Origin: Hirsutella rhossiliensis
Taxonomy: Eukaryota > Ascomycota > Sordariomycetes > Hypocreales > Ophiocordycipitaceae
Direction: 5' to 3'
Assembly (NCBI RefSeq): GCF_020360975.1
Contig: NW_025408672.1
Coordinates: 4,030,001-4,094,000, forward strand
DNA: 64,000 nucleotides
Shown here: positions 1-9,697 of the stretch, piece after piece
Layout of the letters: the number at the start of each line of letters is the position of its first letter
How positions within the stretch are numbered: the first letter of the stretch is position 1
Notes under the pieces: generated by a model
The model's input: the letters and a program-made list of their open reading frames with translations, nothing else
What the model was told of the DNA's origin: nothing
Database searches by the model: none
Position numbers and translations under genes: made by a program

Positions 1-19
1 GCTTCAGTTGCTGAGGATA

Positions 20-218
20 GGATGCTGAACACTTGGAGAAATTGACCTTCAAGCAGGTCTGTCATGGAGCGAACAGTGGAACGGTTGGCGCAGCGTAAGA
101 AGATCTGTGGGGCTTGGGGTGTCATGCATCAATGTATCGAATCGTCAACAGTTAAAGTGTCTAGGCCTTATAGGGACCTCCCTCCGGGCGAAATAAATAC
201 TACTACTACTACTGCTCA
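20..218 (+). repeat. LINE-like 3' end fragment with (TAC)n tail
   Basis: The stretch ends with CTAGGCCTTATAGGGACCTC, then CTCCGGGCGAAATAAA and a (TAC)n run at about 198-213. A short A-rich end followed by a simple repeat is how fungal Tad-like LINEs commonly terminate. A second copy lies at 48070-48255, and a shorter relative at 52930-53006. One forward frame reads through to PYRDLPPGEI, possibly the last residues of the LINE protein, but no reverse transcriptase is present. It is therefore a 5'-truncated remnant. Assignment to LINE rests on the tail structure and repetition, not on protein homology. Confidence 0.55.
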
Positions 219-240
219 TTGCATTCCAGCAAAGAACTGA

Positions 241-1170
241 GAAAACTTCCACGAATACTATTTGAATTGTTCTAAAATCTCATACGAGCAATGAACAATG
301 CTCAAAGATGCTACTAAATCTCCTTCGAAGTCATCCCATCATCGAGGTCGTCTTCTGTTACTCTCCGATCGCGCAAGTCCCCGAAATGCACCCACTATCT
401 CCCGATCACTATCAACAGCTAAATAGGGCCTTTGAGGACAGGCTATGCGGTTTGAAGTTATCATTGAACTGCCGTTTTTGTTATTATCTAGTGAGTTTGG
501 TGCCTGCGATACCATGGTCCGCTCTGGTGTGAATGGAAGAGTGACGATATTTCCGGCGTGAACATCCTGACTCCTCTCGCGACCTTCAGAAGCCACCCGT
601 CGCTCATTCTGCATTTTATGTGGCATTTCCATATTCAGAATCTTCAGCTCTTGTTTAGAATGCCAATTTATATCCCTATTTTGCTTCACGGCTTCCGTCA
701 TCCGTCGTTTTCTCCCAATTTCCGCCTCTTATTGCTTCCTCTTCTCTAGAGCGAGAGCTTTTGCTCCGCCGCCTTCTGCTGTCGCTGAAGCTTTCGGGTA
801 TCCTTCTTCAGAGCCTCCTCTTGCTGTTGGGGTCCTTTGACTGTCATTTTTTGGCGAGCTTGAACCACTTTTGCGGAGCTAAACACCTCGTCTGCACTAG
901 AATCTGTACAGCAGAAGAGATCATCTTTTGGAGCCTTACCGCCCTTCCTGCGCTGGTTCTTGTGAATACGTGTTCTCTGCAAACTTTAACTCGCATATCA
1001 AGTACTTAAATCTCATATTGAGGGCTTTCGATGGTGCTGCTCAACCTTCGACTGTTGCGGCCAGCATCGACAGAGGACTTGTCGACTACTTCCTGAAATG
1101 CGTGTAACGGTCTCAACTGAGTGTGTTGACAACTAGCTGAGCGACTGCGACGAGTATCCTAAAGCTAAGG
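241..1170 (-). pseudogene. Decayed pogo/Fot-like transposase, 3' part only
   Basis: Both the DNA and the reverse-strand peptides resemble the 3' part of the fuller pogo element at 50392-52699. Shared features are the order of blocks, the string GATCGCGCAAGTCCCCG, and a basic, glutamine- and lysine-rich C-terminal coiled segment (QQEEALKKDTRKLQRQQKAA here, QKQEEALEKERQRFERQQ there). In pogo transposases such charged tails follow the DDE domain. The catalytic core and the N-terminal CENP-B-type DNA-binding half are absent, and the frame is broken into at least two pieces (982-746 and 701-339). It is a dead fragment, clearly older than the 50.4-kb copy. Confidence 0.6.
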
Positions 1171-1800
1171 AGAAAAGAAGGAAAGAAAGGAAAAGAAGTC
1201 TCTCGAAGATGGGTGAAGCTTTTTATACCAGCTCTGGTGGGTCCGTCGAGAGTGGAACCGAGACTCCCACGGGCCTAGCCCGTTACAATATCCCCCTTCT
1301 CCCCCTCCTGTGCCTCTTGTCGATTCCGCCCAACTCCCAGTGGGAAGGAAAAGCTATGGGATGGGTGGGTGGGAAAATCTTGCTCTTCGCGCGGCCTGTA
1401 TCTCAGCCGATCGCGCAGTCCTTCGTCTTCTGCTTGCTCGCGGCCTCGTTCCATGCCGCTGTTGCAGATCTTGCCTGTCGCCCTAGTAGCCCTACCACTG
1501 CGCTCAGAACCATGTGCTTCGCTGCCGACCTAGGCATTCCGCTCTTTGTTGCGCCTTTGCGTCTTATGCCACTCGCTGCCTCTCCCGGTCAGGCCCGCGC
1601 CCTCGCACTGTTACCTGCAGTGTCACTTTGCTACTCCCGCGGCGACTCTCGTGGTGTGTTGCTTGCGGCCTCGTGACCTGGCCGTTCCAACGTTGTCGTA
1701 CGTGCCGTCCTCGTAGCCTCGTCCCTCTATCGTCCACATACTCCGTGTTGCCCTTGGTCTTACGCACCCGGCTGCGCTTCACGCCTTATCCGCCGCTCCG
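1171..1800. other. No supported gene
   Basis: Open frames exist here on both strands, for example 1209-1676, but they have no recognisable domain. Their composition follows the C- and T-rich base content, and they overlap one another on opposite strands. I see no RNA gene or element boundary. The stretch may be old 5' flank of the Helitron fragments that begin at about 1801. Confidence 0.4.
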
Positions 1801-1872
1801 GCCCGCTCCGGCCCCTCTCCCTGGGCCCGCCTGACCGCTCCGACCGGCCGGCGGCTCGCCCCTCACTTCGTG
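1801..1872 (+). repeat. Partial duplicate of the Helitron 5' region
   Basis: This segment repeats 2002-2083 with a few substitutions and lacks an 11-bp piece (GGCCATGCTCC). Both copies end in CTCGCCCCTCACTTCGTG. The arrangement puts one truncated Helitron 5' segment directly ahead of another that starts at 1873. Confidence 0.7.
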
Positions 1873-2100
1873 TGCCTTGAGGAACGAAAGGCTCTTCCTT
1901 CCGCCCCTTCCGTAAACACGGACCGCATGGTGCCCCGTGCGCTCCCCAGCCACTCTTCACTGCCACCTACTTCCGGCCAAACAGAGCCACTGCTTCCTGC
2001 TGCCCGCTCCGGCCCCTCTCCCCGGGCCGCCTGACCGCTCCGGCCATGCTCCGGCCGGTCGGCGGCTCGCCCCTCACTTCGTGACCGCCATTCTTCTACC
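1873..2100 (+). repeat. 228-bp Helitron 5'-end segment, identical to 14076-14303
   Basis: The 228 bases from TGCCTTGAGGAACGAAAGG to CCATTCTTCTACC are the same, base for base by eye, at 1873-2100 and 14076-14303. A diverged version at 6611-6850 leads straight into the start of Helitron B, so the segment is the leader of this Helitron family. The first 14 bases are the inverse of a motif near the 3' ends at 14027-14040, 31426-31455 and 48481-48494. Confidence 0.8.
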
Positions 2101-2233
2101 AACCAGCGGGACCAAGGGTCTTGACCCTGACCTACGCACTCCGTGAGCCCTCTGATCTTCCAACGCCGGATTCTTGCTGGGCGCCATAGCAGATCATTCC
2201 CTCCCACTTCGTCCCAGCTCTCGTTCGCAGCAC

Positions 2234-4281
2234 CATGCCGCGAGAACACCCAGCCACTGTCGCACCCGAAGAGGTTCACCGCACCTTGAGGATCTTGAAT
2301 CGCAGGCGTCCTATCGGCGCCGGTCCTTACAACGCCCTTCACCGCTTGCCAGAGTCCCCACGATGAGATCCTCCGTGTCTTGCGAGATATGGACCGCCAG
2401 CGCGCCGAAGACCGAACCCGCCGCCGTGAAGCTCAATCCCGATTTGCTGCACAGACGCCGCCGCCCGCCACTCCATCACCGAAACGACCTAGACAAGAGC
2501 AAGCGCCTCTCACTCCGCCGCCGACGCAGCCAAGGCGCTCCCCAAAGACCCCGGCCGATGCGAGAAACCGTTCAACTTCAACGAGACTCTGTCGAATCCA
2601 TACTGCATCACTACAACGCCACTTTCCGCGTCAAGGAGCAGGCATCATCGACAAGATCCTGGTGCAACGAAGTTCCGGTTGCCCTCCAGGTAGAGGCTGC
2701 TAAATCTTTCTACCAAGCGTTTACCGAGGAACGGACGTTGCCGGTTTCCCACTGCGTCTTCTGCTATAGGAAGACACCGCCTTGCGAACTCGCCACCATA
2801 CAGTGGAGGGATCGCTTGTCGCCCTCCATGCTGCAGGCGACCAAGACTGTCCAAGAGTGTGGCGCGTGCCTTCCGTCACACGAGGGCGCCAGAGTTGACG
2901 TGTGCCGCGAGTGTCGCGCCGGCTTCGACAGTGGACGGCTGCCCAAAGCCTGCTCGGTCAACAACATGGCCATCGGTTGCGAACATCGGTACCCCGAAGA
3001 GCTTGATGACCTCTCCCCCGTTGAAGAGAGACTCATTGCCCTGCATGCACCTTTTGGCTATATCACCAAGTTCACGGTCGACAACAAGACCTGTTCGGGA
3101 ATCAGCTACCGCAAGCACGTGAAAGGACACATCGTCGTCTTCCCGAACAAAGTGGATGATCTTGTGGCCACGGTTCTTCCTCATCCCTTACTGCAGGCCA
3201 TTGAGAACATCCACGTCTCTTGGAGCGGTCCGGGCAAGCCTGGCTCCGCAGACGTCAGACACCTGCTTCAAGTGCGCAAATCTCGAGTGGCAGCTGCCCT
3301 GGCATGGCTGCAAAGGAACAACCCGCTCTACGAGGATATCGCAATTAACCAAGCAGAGATAGATGGCTGGCAGTATGCCGACGGCTCCACTGTTCCGACC
3401 GTCATCATGGACCGCATGCGAAGGGAGGAACCGTCGACCGTTGAGAAGACACAAACGGACCACATAGTCCCGGACACTGATCGAGGCTTGGAGGAAAACA
3501 GCTTCAGAAGCATCGATGAACTGGTGAACTCGATCAACCCCACTTTTGCGGCTGAATCCTGCGATTTAGATCGTACTCTGTCCCCCGAGCAGACTCAACC
3601 ATCCCCTGGTGAGCCGGCGACTCTTGTCCCCGACTCGGCTGCCATCGGCCTGGAAGTTGACGCCGTCTGTGAGATGTCTGCTTCCGGCATGTTCCTCTCA
3701 GTGGACCGGCTGCCTTCGCCGAGACCGATAAACTGTCGTTTCTGGCCGACATCGTCAACGCCAATCCGGATCGACATGGCAACTCTGTGCCGTGCGTTAT
3801 GCAGGTCCAAACTGCGGGAGACCAGCCGTTTGTCCGAGTAGAGCGTGGTGCGGATTTTGCAGACAACTTGCACGAAGATTTCTTCCCTCGAACATTTCCG
3901 AAGCTTTTTCCGTGGGGAAGGGGTGGCCCGAAATCAAAGGGCGACTCGAGTCACAGCCGACAAAGCGTTGTTGCCGACCGTCGTCCGAATCACTCGCTTA
4001 ATTACTGGGCCAGATACGTATTGCGACGGCACGGAGGCCGATTTGCCACCCATCCTGTCTTTTGTTTCTTAGTATTCAACACCCTCCTTCGCTCCTCCAA
4101 CCGCCGCATCAGCATGGTTCGTGTCGCTAAAGATTCCTTCCACAGGCTCGAGCAAGCGTATGCGAACTTGAACGAGGACCGACTGAAGAGAGCCGAGGCG
4201 GAGATGCGGGAGGCAAGGACCACGTCGGACCCTGACATATCGGTCTTGCTTCGCGAGCTGTCGATTTTTGGCCACGCACAG
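2234..4281 (+). pseudogene. Helitron RepHel N-terminal part (DUF6570-like plus start of Rep domain)
   Basis: The likely family start is the ATG at 2234 (MPREHPATVAPEEV), but that frame stops near 2360. A long frame runs from 2174 to 3841, and the next piece from 3787 on. The middle (about 2740-3380) holds a cysteine-containing domain typical of fungal Helitron proteins: CVFCYRKTPPC, then ACSVNNMAIGCEHRYP, LDDLSPVEERLIAL, and the block KSRVAAALAWLQRNNPLYED. This matches the family I know as DUF6570. The following part contains FPKLFPWGRGGP and WARYVLRRHGGRFATHP, the opening of the Helitron-like N domain of the replication initiator. Truncation at 4281 removes both enzyme centres. Confidence 0.78.
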
Positions 4282-4724
4282 TCACCGGCATGTTGAATGT
4301 ACCAACCGTGGCCTGGCCCGCCTCGAAGGGAATGTGTCCGCTGTGGATGGCCTTGGGGTCTTTTTTCTGTAGCGGCGTGCATCCCTCGTCCTCGGCGCTT
4401 TCGGTCACGGTGTGGTTGCCGCTGCTGAACTGAAACTGTACGGTATCGCCCACTTCTGCAAGGATCATGTTGGGCAAGAAGAGATCTTGCGGACCGCCGA
4501 CGACGACGGTGTGCAGCTTGTCAGCCGTAGTGGCGGTAGAGTTGCCACCAGCCTTGGCCTCTGCTCTGGCTGTTTTCGTTGTTAATAAATCACTTTCCCG
4601 TGTGCGCCAGTCGGTTGGTCAACGCGCCTTTGATAGTCGCCACGCCTCCAAAGCCTGCCGCCCATAGTGAGGGCCGGACGCTCGCAGCGCTCGCCAGGAG
4701 CGCTACGCCCAGGAAAGCTCGCAT
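4282..4724 (-). pseudogene. Cupredoxin-like secreted protein, 3'-truncated
   Basis: The reverse strand starts at 4724 with MRAFLGVALLASAASV, a plausible signal peptide. An intron probably lies around 4560-4600, with TTAAC before an AG. The following exon reads DKLHTVVVGG, MILAEVGDTVQFQFSSGNHT and SGHIPFEAGQATVGTFNMPV. This is the pattern of fungal cupredoxin-domain extracellular proteins, in which the histidine of the GNHT motif helps bind copper. Relatives normally continue past NMPV with a cysteine-containing copper-site segment. Here the reading is cut exactly where Helitron A begins at 4281, so the second half is lost. It is a host-type gene remnant. Confidence 0.7.
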
Positions 4725-6519
4725 TATGTATGTTGTATGTATAAGTCTTGAAAAGATCGGCGCGAACTCGGCCTCAAGCCGGACGGTGTTGATATCGAAG
4801 TGAAGTCTAGACTCGATTTCTTATGTCTATGCCTGCCCTGTCCAAACTAAAAGAAATAGGATTCGAAGTATTGAAGGGAAGGAACGCTTCAGAGCCAGCT
4901 CTCTTGCACGCGTGTTGGAGGGTGAAGATGAAAGAGGACAAGGTCGAAAGAACAGTGGACGAGAATTAAGGCCGGACGTTTGGGGATGTGTCCTTTAGAC
5001 GAATGGCCTATATATACTCCCCCCAAACGTCCGACACTGTCATACAGCCACAATTGTCAGAAATGAACAGGAAGATGCCATGCATGTGAGAGTCATTGAG
5101 AGTCAATTAGCCTTGACCACTGCCCAAGTCAAGGGGACGAAGGTCCCAGTTATATACACAAGAACGGTGCCCATGTGGGTCGGGACACCTCCTCGACTGG
5201 GGGCGGAATGTTGTTTGACAACAATGACATACCTAGGCAAGCGAGGCTGAGAGGCTGGATGCATGTATCAAACCCGTTTCGCGTCCGCTCTCTGCCACAC
5301 CCAGCTTACAGTGAGGGAACTCCAGATGCCAGTTTCCAGAATAAGCCGGCTCGGATCCCCTCGATCCGGTCGCCAGCATGCCTCAAGAGGATGGAGGACA
5401 GTCATGCTAGCATTGAAGAGTCGAGTCGTTACTGTGCCCGCCACCCAATGGGGCATTGTCTAGTGTGACTGGTTTGTCACAAGAAGCCCGCCAGGAAGTG
5501 CGAGAGCGATGATACTTGGTCATGACAGTCGAGTCCACGTCCCATGTTTGATCGCCACTGTGCATACGCACATGATGCGATTTGCGAGAGAAGGGGGCGT
5601 CCATGTCCCTGCATGTGGTACAGTACTGTCCGTACTCCTGAGCTAGAAGCATGGAAACATCTCGGTTGGGGCCCACATCTGTGCTGGTCTCGGGCAAGTC
5701 GGGGTAGCTGAGGGAAGCGTTGAATGGCTCCGTGTCAAGGCACCCGCGGGCCCCGTTACCGTTCAGATTCATTCATGGATTTATTCACCTGAGACGATCA
5801 CAAAGAAACACCAGATGGCTCGTCTTGAGCTGCCTTGGAGATCCTTTTCTAGTATAATACCATCTATTGTTTCCCTGCCGTTCTGGCCCTCTTCCATAAG
5901 GGAAGCACATCCGGGAAGATAACGTCGTAAGTTGGAACTGTGCTTGGTTCTAGAACAGATCAATGGAACCGTCCAAGAGAGGCGCTCTTTCACGTCCCCG
6001 TTGGAGATTCTTGGCGTAGATTCCTCGTGAAATAAACCGCCATGACAACGTAATCGGAACGCACAGCCTCCCATAATGTACATGTACACAACTGATCCGT
6101 AGCGAGAACCACAGACCTCGCAAGGGGCGTCTTTGTTCGCAAATCTAGCATGTCTAGAAACATCAAAGAGAATAACGAGCAAACGCTATCATGCTAGGGG
6201 CAGGCGATAGACAGGTGTACGTGGAGGCCGCGACGTTTGTAAGCGCCTGGTATTGTCTGCTTCTCAGCTGGTGTGATTCGCCTCGTTGCTGGGTTTTAAG
6301 CGAATGCTCCGACAATGGACATGCCGAGGGCTTCGAGAGTTCGAGGTCAGTGACAGTTGGAAGCTATAGTCGGGGTGATTTCTTACCTCCGGCAAGAACC
6401 CAGGCAAACGCAATGGCCTTCTTCTTGCCGTTCATCAAGTGATTTGCCTCCTCGGATAGGAAATCCTCGGCCAAGAGGTCGACCAGAGCGGCGTAGATAA
6501 GCAGACCCGATGATCTGAG
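4725..6519. other. Mostly non-coding; two weak reverse-strand ORFs
   Basis: I find no convincing gene. A reverse ORF at 5772-5407 contains a single CxxC-x12-HxxxH pattern (CTTC through HHVRMH) that could be a C2H2 finger remnant. A second reverse ORF at 6182-5781 has no domain I recognise. There is no repeat shared with the rest of the window apart from the inverted pair described at 4973-5033. Confidence 0.4.
4973..5033. promoter_or_regulatory. Inverted 13-mer flanking a TATA-like box
   Basis: CGGACGTTTGGGG at 4973-4985 is exactly inverted as CCCCAAACGTCCG at 5021-5033. Between them lies CCTATATATACTCC (about 5007-5020). It sits roughly 290 bases upstream of the cupredoxin-like start at 4724 on the same strand, so it could be that gene's core promoter with a palindromic factor site. 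A chance hairpin or a small foldback remnant is the alternative. Confidence 0.35.
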
Positions 6520-6597
6520 TGCCTTGAGGAACGAGGAACGACGTGACGAAAGGATCTTTGCCTTGAGGAACGAGGAACGACGTGACGAAAGGATCTT
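6520..6597 (+). repeat. Two exact 39-bp tandem copies of a Helitron 5' terminus
   Basis: The 39-mer starting TGCCTTGAGGAACGAGGAAC and ending GAAAGGATCTT occurs at 6520-6558 and again at 6559-6597. A third start of the same motif follows at 6611, where the leader of Helitron B begins. Stacked 5' ends point to repeated insertion at, or slippage of, the Helitron terminus. Confidence 0.85.
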
Positions 6598-6850
6598 TCT
6601 TCCGCCTCTTTGCCTTGAGGAACGAAAGGTTCTTCCTTCCGCGTCCTTCGCCACACCTCCACATCCTCTACCCCCTACGCACGGACCGCATGCCGCTCCG
6701 TGCCCACCAGCCACTCTTCACCGCCACCTGTTCTTTTTCCCCACCAACCTTCCTGTTCCTGCTGCCCGTTCCCGTCCCGCTCCCGCCCCGGTCCCACTCT
6801 CCGGGGCCAACTCTTTCTCGTACCGATTGTTCACAGCCATCACCGTGCAC

Positions 6851-8650
6851 CATGCCACGAGAACACCCCGTCACGGTCTCGCCCGAGGAGGTTCGCCGCA
6901 CTTTGGGTGATCTTGAATCGCAGAGATCCCAGCAGCGCCGTTCCTATCAACGACCTTCACCGCTTATCAGGGTTCCCACGACGAGATCCTCCGCGTCTTG
7001 CACGATATGGACCGCCAGCGCGCCGAAGAACGATCCCGCCGCCGTGAAGCTCAATTCCAATATACCGCACACACGCAACAGCCGAACAACCCATCCCCGA
7101 GAAGAGCAAGCGCCCTCCACTCCACCTCCAACGCAGCCAAAACACTCCCTAGAAGACAAACGCAGCTGCCAGCGACTGCATCACCGAGACGACCTAGAGA
7201 GGGCTATCACCCTCCACTCCACCTCCCACGCGGCTAAGGCGCTCCTCCAAAAGACACGCGCAGCCGCCGGCCGCTCCATCGCCGAAACGACACAGAGAAG
7301 AGGAGACACCTCCCACTCCACCCCCCACGCAGCCAACGCGCTCCTCCAAAAGACACACGCAGACGCCGGCCTCTCCATCACCGAGTCGATCCAGGGCGGA
7401 ACAACCGCTTCGCCCTTCATCGCCCACACGGACGGGGCGCTTCCCCACGAGGCCCGGGCCTACGCAAGAAACCGTCCAACTCCAGCGAGACTCTGTCGAG
7501 TCTGCGCTACATCACCATGACGCCCGTTTCCGCTCTAAAGAGCAGGCATCGTCAACAAGATCCTGGTGCAACGAAGTTCCACGTGCCCTTCAGGTAGCAG
7601 CTCCTAGATCGTTCTACCAGGCATTTACGGACGAGAGGACGTTGCCCATTTCTCACTGCGTCTTCTGCTATAGAAAGACCCCACCTTGCGAGCTCGCGAC
7701 CCGGACCATCCAGAAGTGTGGCGCTTGCCTTCCGCCGCACGAGCGCGCGGGAGTTGACGTATGCCGCGAGTGTCGCGCCAGCTTCGACGGTGGACGGCTG
7801 CCCAAAGCCTGCTCGGTCAACAATATGGCCATCGGTTGCGAACATCGGTACCCTGGCGAGCTTGATGACCTCTCTCCCGTTGAGGAGAGACTCATTGCCC
7901 TGCATGCGCCCTTTGGCTATATCACCAAGTTCACGGTCGACAACAAGACCCGTTCCGGAATCAGCTACCGCAAGCACGTGAAAGGACATATCGTCGTCTT
8001 TCCGAACAAGGTGGACGATCTTGTTACCACCGTTCTTCCCCATCCCTTGCTGCAGACCATTGAGAATATCCACGTCTCTTGGAGCGGTTCGGCTAAGCCT
8101 GGCTCCGTAGACGTCAGACACCTGCTTCAGGTGCGCAAATCTCGAGTGGCGGCCGCCCTGGCGTGGCTGCAAAGGAACAACCCACTTTACGAGAATATCG
8201 CAATCGACCAGGCAGAGATGGATGGCTGGCGGTATGCCGACGGCTCCACTGTTCCGACCGTCATCATGGACCGCATGCAGAGAGGAACCGTCGACCGTTG
8301 AGAGGACTCAAACTGACCACATAGTCCCGGACACTGATCGAGGCTTGGAGGAAAACAGTTTCAGAAGCATCGATGAACTTGTGAGCTCGATCGATGGCAC
8401 CTTCGTCGACGAGTCTCGCGACTTGGACTGTACTCTATCGACTGAGCAGACTCGACCCTCTCCTGGTGAGCTGGCGACTCTTGTCCCCGACTCGGCTGCC
8501 ATCGGCCAGGAAGTTGAAACCATATGTGAGACGTCTGCATCCGCCATGTTCCTCTTGATGGACCGGCTGCCTTTGCGGATACCGATAAGCTGTCGTTTGT
8601 GGCGGGCATGGCCAACGCCAATCCGGATCCACGTGGCCGCTCTATACCAT
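6851..8650 (+). pseudogene. Helitron B RepHel, N-terminal and DUF6570-like region
   Basis: The start matches copy A (MPREHPVTVSPEEV at 6851), but a 1-nt difference shifts the frame soon after. From about 7460 the frame gives QLQRDSVESALHHHDARF, then CVFCYRKTPPCELA, ACSVNNMAIGCEHRYP and RNNPLYENIAIDQAEMDGW. Relative to copy A the stretch at about 7700 is shortened by roughly 16 residues. Another break near 8290 moves the frame to the downstream acidic linker (ENSFRSIDELVSSIDGTF). The domain's role is unknown, but it is a regular partner of fungal Helitron Rep proteins. Confidence 0.75.
7115..7405 (+). repeat. Three degenerate copies of a ~97-100-bp unit in the Helitron B N-terminal region
   Basis: Units begin near 7115, 7212 and 7309 with CTCCACTCCACCTCC-like sequence. 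They continue through a GCAGCCAA(A/C)GCGCTCC block and a CGCCGGCC...TCCATCACCGA block. The same place in Helitron A (about 2500-2570) has one copy only. The expansion lengthens a proline- and arginine-rich, probably disordered, part of the protein. Confidence 0.6.
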
Positions 8651-8700
8651 GCGTTATGCAGGTCCAAACTACGGAGATCAGCCGTTTGTCCAAGTAGAAC

Positions 8701-9697
8701 GTGGTGCGGACTTTGCAGACAACCTGCACGAAGATTTCTTCCTCGAACATTTCCCAAGCTTTTTCCGTGGGGAAGGGCGGCCCGAAATCGAAGGGCGACT
8801 CGAGTCGTAGCCGACAAAGCGACGCTGCCGACCGTCGTCCGAATCACTCTCTTCAATACTGGACCAGATACGTATTGCAACGGCATGGAGGCCGATTCGC
8901 CACCCATCCTGTGTTTTGTTTCTTAGTATTCAACACCCTCCTTCGCTCCACCAACCGCCGCATCAGCATGGTCCGTGTCGCTAAAGATTCCTTCCACAGA
9001 CTTGAGCAGGCCTATGCAAACTTGACCGAGGACCGACTGAAGAGGGCCGAAGTGGAGATGCGGGAGACGAGGTACTACGTCGGACCCCGACATATCGCTC
9101 TTGCTTCGCGAGCTGTCGATCTTTGGCCATGCACAGCCGCTCTCGAACGAATCCCGTTTACTTATGCGGAGGAAGATACAAGCTCTAGACATCCGCGCCG
9201 GTATGCCTGCAATCTGGATTACCATCAGTCCCAACGACATTAATAACCCGGTAAAGATGAAACTTGCCATTCATAGGCTCCACGATTATGAGTCTGCGAA
9301 GGAGCTTTTGGCCGATCTCCGTGAAAAGTACGACAGGATCGCCCTCAGCACCATGGATCCGGTCAGCTCGGCCATCTTCTTCCACCGACAAATATCCCTA
9401 TTCTTTGAAAAGTATGTGAATACAGACCGGGAATCGATCTTCGGGAAGATCAGCCACTACTACGCCACGGTGGAAACGAATGAACGAGGCAGCCTCCACT
9501 TGCATGGACTCCTCTGGCTGGACGGCAACATGCGCTTACCGAACTTGATAGACGACATGGCCAATCCCGCGGAAGAAGCATATCGCGCCCAGGTGATTCG
9601 ATATATAGACTCCGTCTTTCATGAGTGTCTAGATGAAGATGCCGGAAAAGCCGTGCGACAGGAGAGAAGCCCATCGATCCCGTGGAGGAGGTCATGA
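8701..9697 (+). pseudogene. Helitron B Rep domain with HUH nuclease motif
   Basis: Two overlapping frames (8701-9243 and 9101-9697) make up the Helitron-like N domain. Visible motifs are RHGGRFATHPVFCFLVFN, WITISPNDINNPV (motif I), FFHRQISLFF, and VETNERGSLHLHGLLWL, where HLH is the metal-binding HUH centre. Enzymes of this family nick one strand and start rolling-circle replication. The frame change near 9090-9100 splits the domain just before LRELSIFGHAQ; copy A has the same stretch in one frame, so the break is specific to B. Confidence 0.82.

Larger units (their letters stand above)
1873..4281 (+). mobile_element. Helitron copy A, 3'-truncated
   Basis: The copy has the family leader (1873-2233) and the beginning of the RepHel gene, and then stops abruptly at about 4281. 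Up to that point it follows Helitron B (6611 to about 9128) closely. Just after the residues LSIFGHAQ the match ends and an unrelated cupredoxin-like gene in reverse orientation begins. The HUH nuclease centre, the tyrosine motif, the helicase and the 3' end are all missing, so the copy cannot move by itself. Confidence 0.8.

Noticed and set aside
1209..1676. 155-codon forward ORF with hydrophobic stretches
   Set aside because: Overlaps other ORFs on both strands, has no recognisable domain or plausible gene structure, and reflects C/T-rich sequence.
2140..2160. TCCGTGAGCCC taken as a canonical Helitron 5' TC end
   Set aside because: Copies A and D share sequence from here, but in D the match ends beside a pogo insertion, and in A the family leader with the TGCCTTGAGG motif lies further upstream, so it is probably not the true end.
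5407..5772. Reverse ORF with one CxxC...HxxxH pattern as a C2H2 regulator
   Set aside because: A single loose match without the usual spacing residues or a second finger; noted only inside the spacer entry.
7115..7405. Repeat array considered as CRISPR
   Set aside because: Units are degenerate, lack unique spacers, lie in coding sequence of a eukaryotic Helitron, and only three copies exist.
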